Origin: Eubacterium sp.
Lineage (GTDB): Bacteria > Bacillota > Clostridia > Peptostreptococcales > Anaerovoracaceae
DNA: 8,098 nucleotides
NCBI GenBank assembly: GCA_017419895.1
Contig: JAFOKI010000210.1
Location: 1-8,098 of the forward strand
Direction of reading: 5' to 3'
The translations under genes and the position numbers were made by a program. The number at the start of each line of letters is the position of its first letter. Position 1 is the first letter of the stretch. This document shows, in pieces, positions 7,743 to 8,098 of this stretch. Below the pieces are notes generated by a model, which saw only the letters and a program-made list of their open reading frames with translations, had not been told where the DNA came from and ran no database searches.

Positions 7743-8098
7743 TACATTTACGCGGTGGAGGAAGAGAAAACTGACGTCATCACGGGAACTGACGGAGAGG
7801 ACACATATGCCGCGGCAGTCAGCGGGGACGCTGAATCGGGCTTTGTTGTGACGAATACACACACTCCGGTTCAGGATCCGGATGACCCGACTCCCGATGA
7901 CCCCGACGAGCCTGACGACCCGGATGACCCGACTCCCGACGATCCGGAACCGGCTGCGACTTTCGCGATCACTTATGACGCGAATGGCGGAACGTTTGAG
8001 AACGGCGCGAAGATCATAATGGAAACGCATCCGGCCGGAGCTGTCATTACGATCCCCGGGGCGCCGGCAAGAAAAGGCTATACTTTCCTGTACTGGAA
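7743..8098 (+). pseudogene. 5'-truncated Cna_B / Flg_new repeat adhesin fragment, continuing past the window
   Basis: The frame is open from 7671 to the right edge. Recognisable protein begins at YIYAVEEEKTD (7743) and continues GDAESGFVVTNTHTP, the last strands of a Cna_B domain as in Gram-positive pilins and adhesins. A PDDP-rich linker (about 7875-7952) and a Listeria-Bacteroides repeat follow (ITYDANGGTFENG to ARKGYTFLYW, Flg_new family). Full proteins of this kind are secreted and usually wall-anchored. Here the first half of the Cna_B domain, all upstream domains and the signal peptide are absent. In-frame GTG codons at 7722 (inside the terminator stem) and 7755 have no RBS upstream, and the next ATG (near 8016) lies inside the Flg_new repeat. 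The most likely reading is a remnant left by deletion or recombination, or a silent cassette. A real gene with an odd start or an assembly join is possible. The 3' end is unknown. Confidence 0.6.
7878..7939 (+). repeat. Direct repeat in the Pro/Asp linker
   Basis: A 20-nt sequence occurs identically at 7878-7897 and 7920-7939, offset by 42 bp (14 codons, in frame). It encodes PDDPTP within a PDDP-rich spacer between the Cna_B and Flg_new domains. Slippage between copies could change linker length without shifting the frame. Confidence 0.75.

Noticed and set aside
7663..7851. 62-codon plus-strand frame across the terminator
   Set aside because: It runs through the terminator hairpin and out of frame over the Cna_B/Flg_new coding sequence. 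There is no RBS and no sensible protein.

Overview
The window reads as chromosomal DNA from a Gram-positive anaerobe of the Clostridia (Bacillota), possibly of the Lachnospiraceae or Anaerovoracaceae type. This placement rests on the kind of proteins present: a CAP-domain exoprotein with Ig-like repeats and a Lys-rich C-terminal Fn3/Big_2 module, a tandem-receiver hybrid histidine kinase, and a Cna_B/Flg_new adhesin fragment. The genus cannot be named from the sequence. All convincing genes are on the + strand.

Left part (1-792): the 3' end of lysS, class II lysyl-tRNA synthetase. The usual synthetase C-terminus is extended by a low-complexity linker and a C-terminal tRNA-binding (MetG C-terminal/EMAP-like OB-fold) domain. 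A strong intrinsic terminator follows. The linker DNA carries a cluster of small perfect hairpins.

Middle (821-3582): a likely two-gene transcript. The first gene is a polytopic-membrane hybrid sensor histidine kinase with two intact receiver domains. The second, 33 bp downstream, is a 75-residue helix-turn-helix protein. A terminator closes the unit. Neither gene identifies the signal or the targets. The small HTH protein is the only DNA-binding candidate next to the kinase.

Right part (3651-7742): a monocistronic unit with its own -10 box, signal peptide and terminator. It encodes a 1303-residue exported surface protein made of a CAP/SCP domain with a trailing beta domain, a Big_2 domain, eight diverged Ig-like repeats forming a stalk, an Fn3-like domain and a basic Big_2 domain. 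There is no LPXTG motif.

Far right (7743-8098): an open frame running off the window. It encodes the end of a Cna_B domain, a Pro/Asp linker and a Listeria-Bacteroides (Flg_new) repeat. The first half of the Cna_B domain, the signal peptide and a plausible start are missing, and recognisable homology begins right at the edge of the preceding terminator. This looks like a 5'-truncated adhesin remnant or a silent cassette, and it is the most unusual spot in the window. I did not find a clear multi-gene novel system.
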